From an uncultured Pelagibacteraceae bacterium (lineage in GTDB: Bacteria > Pseudomonadota > Alphaproteobacteria > Pelagibacterales > Pelagibacteraceae), in the NCBI GenBank assembly GCA_902618695.1, contig CACNCB010000001.1, positions 186,001-250,000 of the forward strand: a stretch of 64,000 bases of DNA. The letters run 5' to 3'. How positions within the stretch are numbered: position 1 is the first letter of the stretch; every line of letters starts with the position of its first letter. A program made the position numbers and the translations under genes. The notes beneath the pieces were generated by a model. That model worked only from the letters and a program-made list of their open reading frames with translations, had not been told where the DNA came from and searched no databases. Below, piece after piece: positions 62,823 through 64,000 of this stretch.

Positions 62823-63689
62823 ATGAATTTTAAGCACAAGTATGTTTTTTTATTTCCTGGCTTATTTGTGCTTATAGGAATACTGATTTTTCCAATTATT
62901 TTTACTATCAGATTAAGTTTATCAGGCTGGAATAGTTATACACCTGAAATGAATTTTATAGGAATTACAAATTATATTAGACTTTTTACTGATGACCCTA
63001 GATTTTGGGAGTCTTTTTTTAGACTTAGTTTTTTATCAGTTACTACAGTTATTCTTCAATACATTATTGGTTTTGCATTAGCACTTATAGTGTGGAGAGA
63101 AATTAAATTTAAAAGATTCTTCAGAGTCATTTTCTTGATTCCTATGATGACTACTCCTGTAATTATGACAGTAATTTGGAGAACTTTTTTTCATGAGTCT
63201 CTTGGTCCTGTAAATGATCTTTTGGGAAACTTAGGAGTAAAGCCTATTTTATGGCTCAGTGATCCAGTTATTGCTAAATTTACTGTAATTATTGTTGAAG
63301 TATGGCAGTGGACCCCATTTATGTTTTTATTGTTACTTGCAGGTTTATTGTCTCTTCCAAAAGAACCTTTTTTAGCCGCTGCAATAGATGGCGCAAGTCC
63401 TTTTAGAAAGTTTGTATATGTTACCTTCCCACTTATGGCGCCGATATCAATAGGGGCAATTATTATTAGATTAATTGAGGCTTCAAAGATAATGGATACA
63501 GTTTTTGTATTAACTTCTGGAGGACCAGGTACAGCAACAGAAACTTCAAGTTTTTATATTTATATTAAAGGCTTAAGGGAGTTTCAAATGGGTTACGCTG
63601 CAACTCTTTCTTTTACGTATTTAGTTATAATGATCATAAGTTTAACGATCATTGCAAAGGTTTTAACAAAATTAATGATTAAAGAATAA
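62823..63689 (+). CDS. ABC sugar transporter permease (MalF/UgpA type)
   Basis: 288 residues, six helices (first about 5-28). EPFLAAAIDGASPFRKFVYVTFPLMAP is the EAA loop that docks the ATPase. MTTPVIMTVIWRTFFHESLGPVNDLL lies in the periplasmic side. Shares one base (TAATG) with the next permease gene. Confidence 0.92.
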   Translation: MNFKHKYVFLFPGLFVLIGILIFPIIFTIRLSLSGWNSYTPEMNFIGITNYIRLFTDDPRFWESFFRLSFLSVTTVILQYIIGFALALIVWREIKFKRFFRVIFLIPMMTTPVIMTVIWRTFFHESLGPVNDLLGNLGVKPILWLSDPVIAKFTVIIVEVWQWTPFMFLLLLAGLLSLPKEPFLAAAIDGASPFRKFVYVTFPLMAPISIGAIIIRLIEASKIMDTVFVLTSGGPGTATETSSFYIYIKGLREFQMGYAATLSFTYLVIMIISLTIIAKVLTKLMIKE

Positions 63690-64000
63690 TGGAAAAACTA
63701 TACAAATTTTTAAAATATACTTTTATTATTCTTTGGACAGTTTTTATTGTAGCTCCTTTTCTGTGGGCTATCTCTACTTCTTTTAAAGATTTCCAGTCAG
63801 TAAACAGTAAGGTTACTTACATTCCCTGGTTAGATTTTGAACCAACACTTGAAGGATGGCGTGTATTAGTTAAATCACCTGCAAGAGGTGGGGTGGATAT
63901 TGTTGAACCTTACTTTAATAGTCTTTTTGTAACATGTACAGCAAGTTTAATAAGCATAGTTTTAGGAACTTTGGCAGCTTATGCTTTATCAAGATTTACT
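63689..64000 (+). CDS. ABC sugar transporter permease (MalG/UgpE type), N-terminal part
   Basis: 104 residues up to the window edge, out of an expected 270-300. One helix at about 8-30 (FIILWTVFIVAPFLWAISTSFKD), the FKD…TLEGWRVL strand of MalG-like permeases, then YFNSLFVTCTASLISIVLGTLAAYALSRF beginning helix 2. The EAA loop and the ATPase gene are beyond the edge. Confidence 0.88.
   Translation, partial: MEKLYKFLKYTFIILWTVFIVAPFLWAISTSFKDFQSVNSKVTYIPWLDFEPTLEGWRVLVKSPARGGVDIVEPYFNSLFVTCTASLISIVLGTLAAYALSRFT

Noticed and set aside
1..64000. CRISPR arrays, insertion sequences, prophage, attachment sites
   Set aside because: No regularly spaced repeats, transposase, integrase, or phage structural genes were seen. 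Poly-A/T runs are composition effects.

Overview
The window is a dense, very AT-rich stretch of a streamlined alphaproteobacterial chromosome, most probably SAR11 / Pelagibacterales. The grounds are: AT- and Lys/Ile/Asn-rich coding, gaps that never reach 300 bases, many genes that overlap by 1-47 bases, classical alphaproteobacterial gene orders (ppsR-maf-aroE-coaE-dnaQ facing secB-fxsA; hslUV divergent from hisB-hisH-hisA-hisF; rpe-heparinase-purH), and a marine low-nutrient gene set (glycolate oxidation, photolyases, periplasmic-binding transporters). No insertion sequence, prophage, CRISPR array or dedicated transcription regulator is visible. The species cannot be fixed from this sequence alone.

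Layout. 1-6.9 kb: housekeeping block (ppsR, maf, aroE, coaE, dnaQ; secB, fxsA; Tim44-like, Smr; hslUV). 7-11.8 kb: histidine operon hisB-H-A-F-E with a secreted polysaccharide-lyase-like gene wedged between hisF and hisE, then HIT and GNAT genes. 11.8-16.8 kb: lolA, ftsK, a ubiquinone-type hydroxylase, a LON-domain protein, tRNA-Gly(GCC), pterin dehydratase. 16.8-26 kb: purH, heparinase II/III, rpe, a two-part sodium:solute symporter with its terminator, an alphaproteobacterial orphan and an acetyl-CoA synthetase with a lysine-rich N-terminal tail. 26-31.4 kb: EVE protein, tsaD, hemCD, MscS, YggT, folD. 31.4-34.5 kb: an accessory block with a haloacetate/fluoroacetate-dehalogenase-type hydrolase, a TauD-type dioxygenase and an AEC carrier. 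34.5-41 kb: a light/UV-associated block: metallo-hydrolase, PQQ-type sugar dehydrogenase, an SDR lacking its catalytic Tyr, a (6-4)-photolyase relative apparently without its Fe-S Cys pair, a 42-residue DUF2256 gene, a glutamine amidotransferase, and a second photolyase-like protein with its domains in reverse order. 41-46.8 kb: PsiE, argG, IalB-like, aldo/keto reductase, BI-1, DUF2794, YciB, HspQ. 47-51.6 kb: ccmC-D-E-F-G-H, then a PagL-like gene whose start appears to be frameshifted. 51.6-60 kb: glycolate/2-hydroxy-acid cluster (FMN oxidase, aminotransferase, glcDEF, two hydroxyacid dehydrogenases), then a fossil of an SDR gene. 60-64 kb: zinc alcohol dehydrogenase and an ABC carbohydrate importer running off the right edge.

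How the parts may work together (inference): the dehalogenase-type enzyme would release glycolate from haloacetates; GlcDEF would oxidise glycolate to glyoxylate; and the adjacent aminotransferase and reductases would route it to glycine or glycerate. The photolyase block looks like a coordinated response to surface sunlight. The lyase-like genes, the ABC importer and the sugar dehydrogenase suggest use of polysaccharide or sugar fragments. Symporter, Acs and AEC carrier point to uptake of small organic acids.
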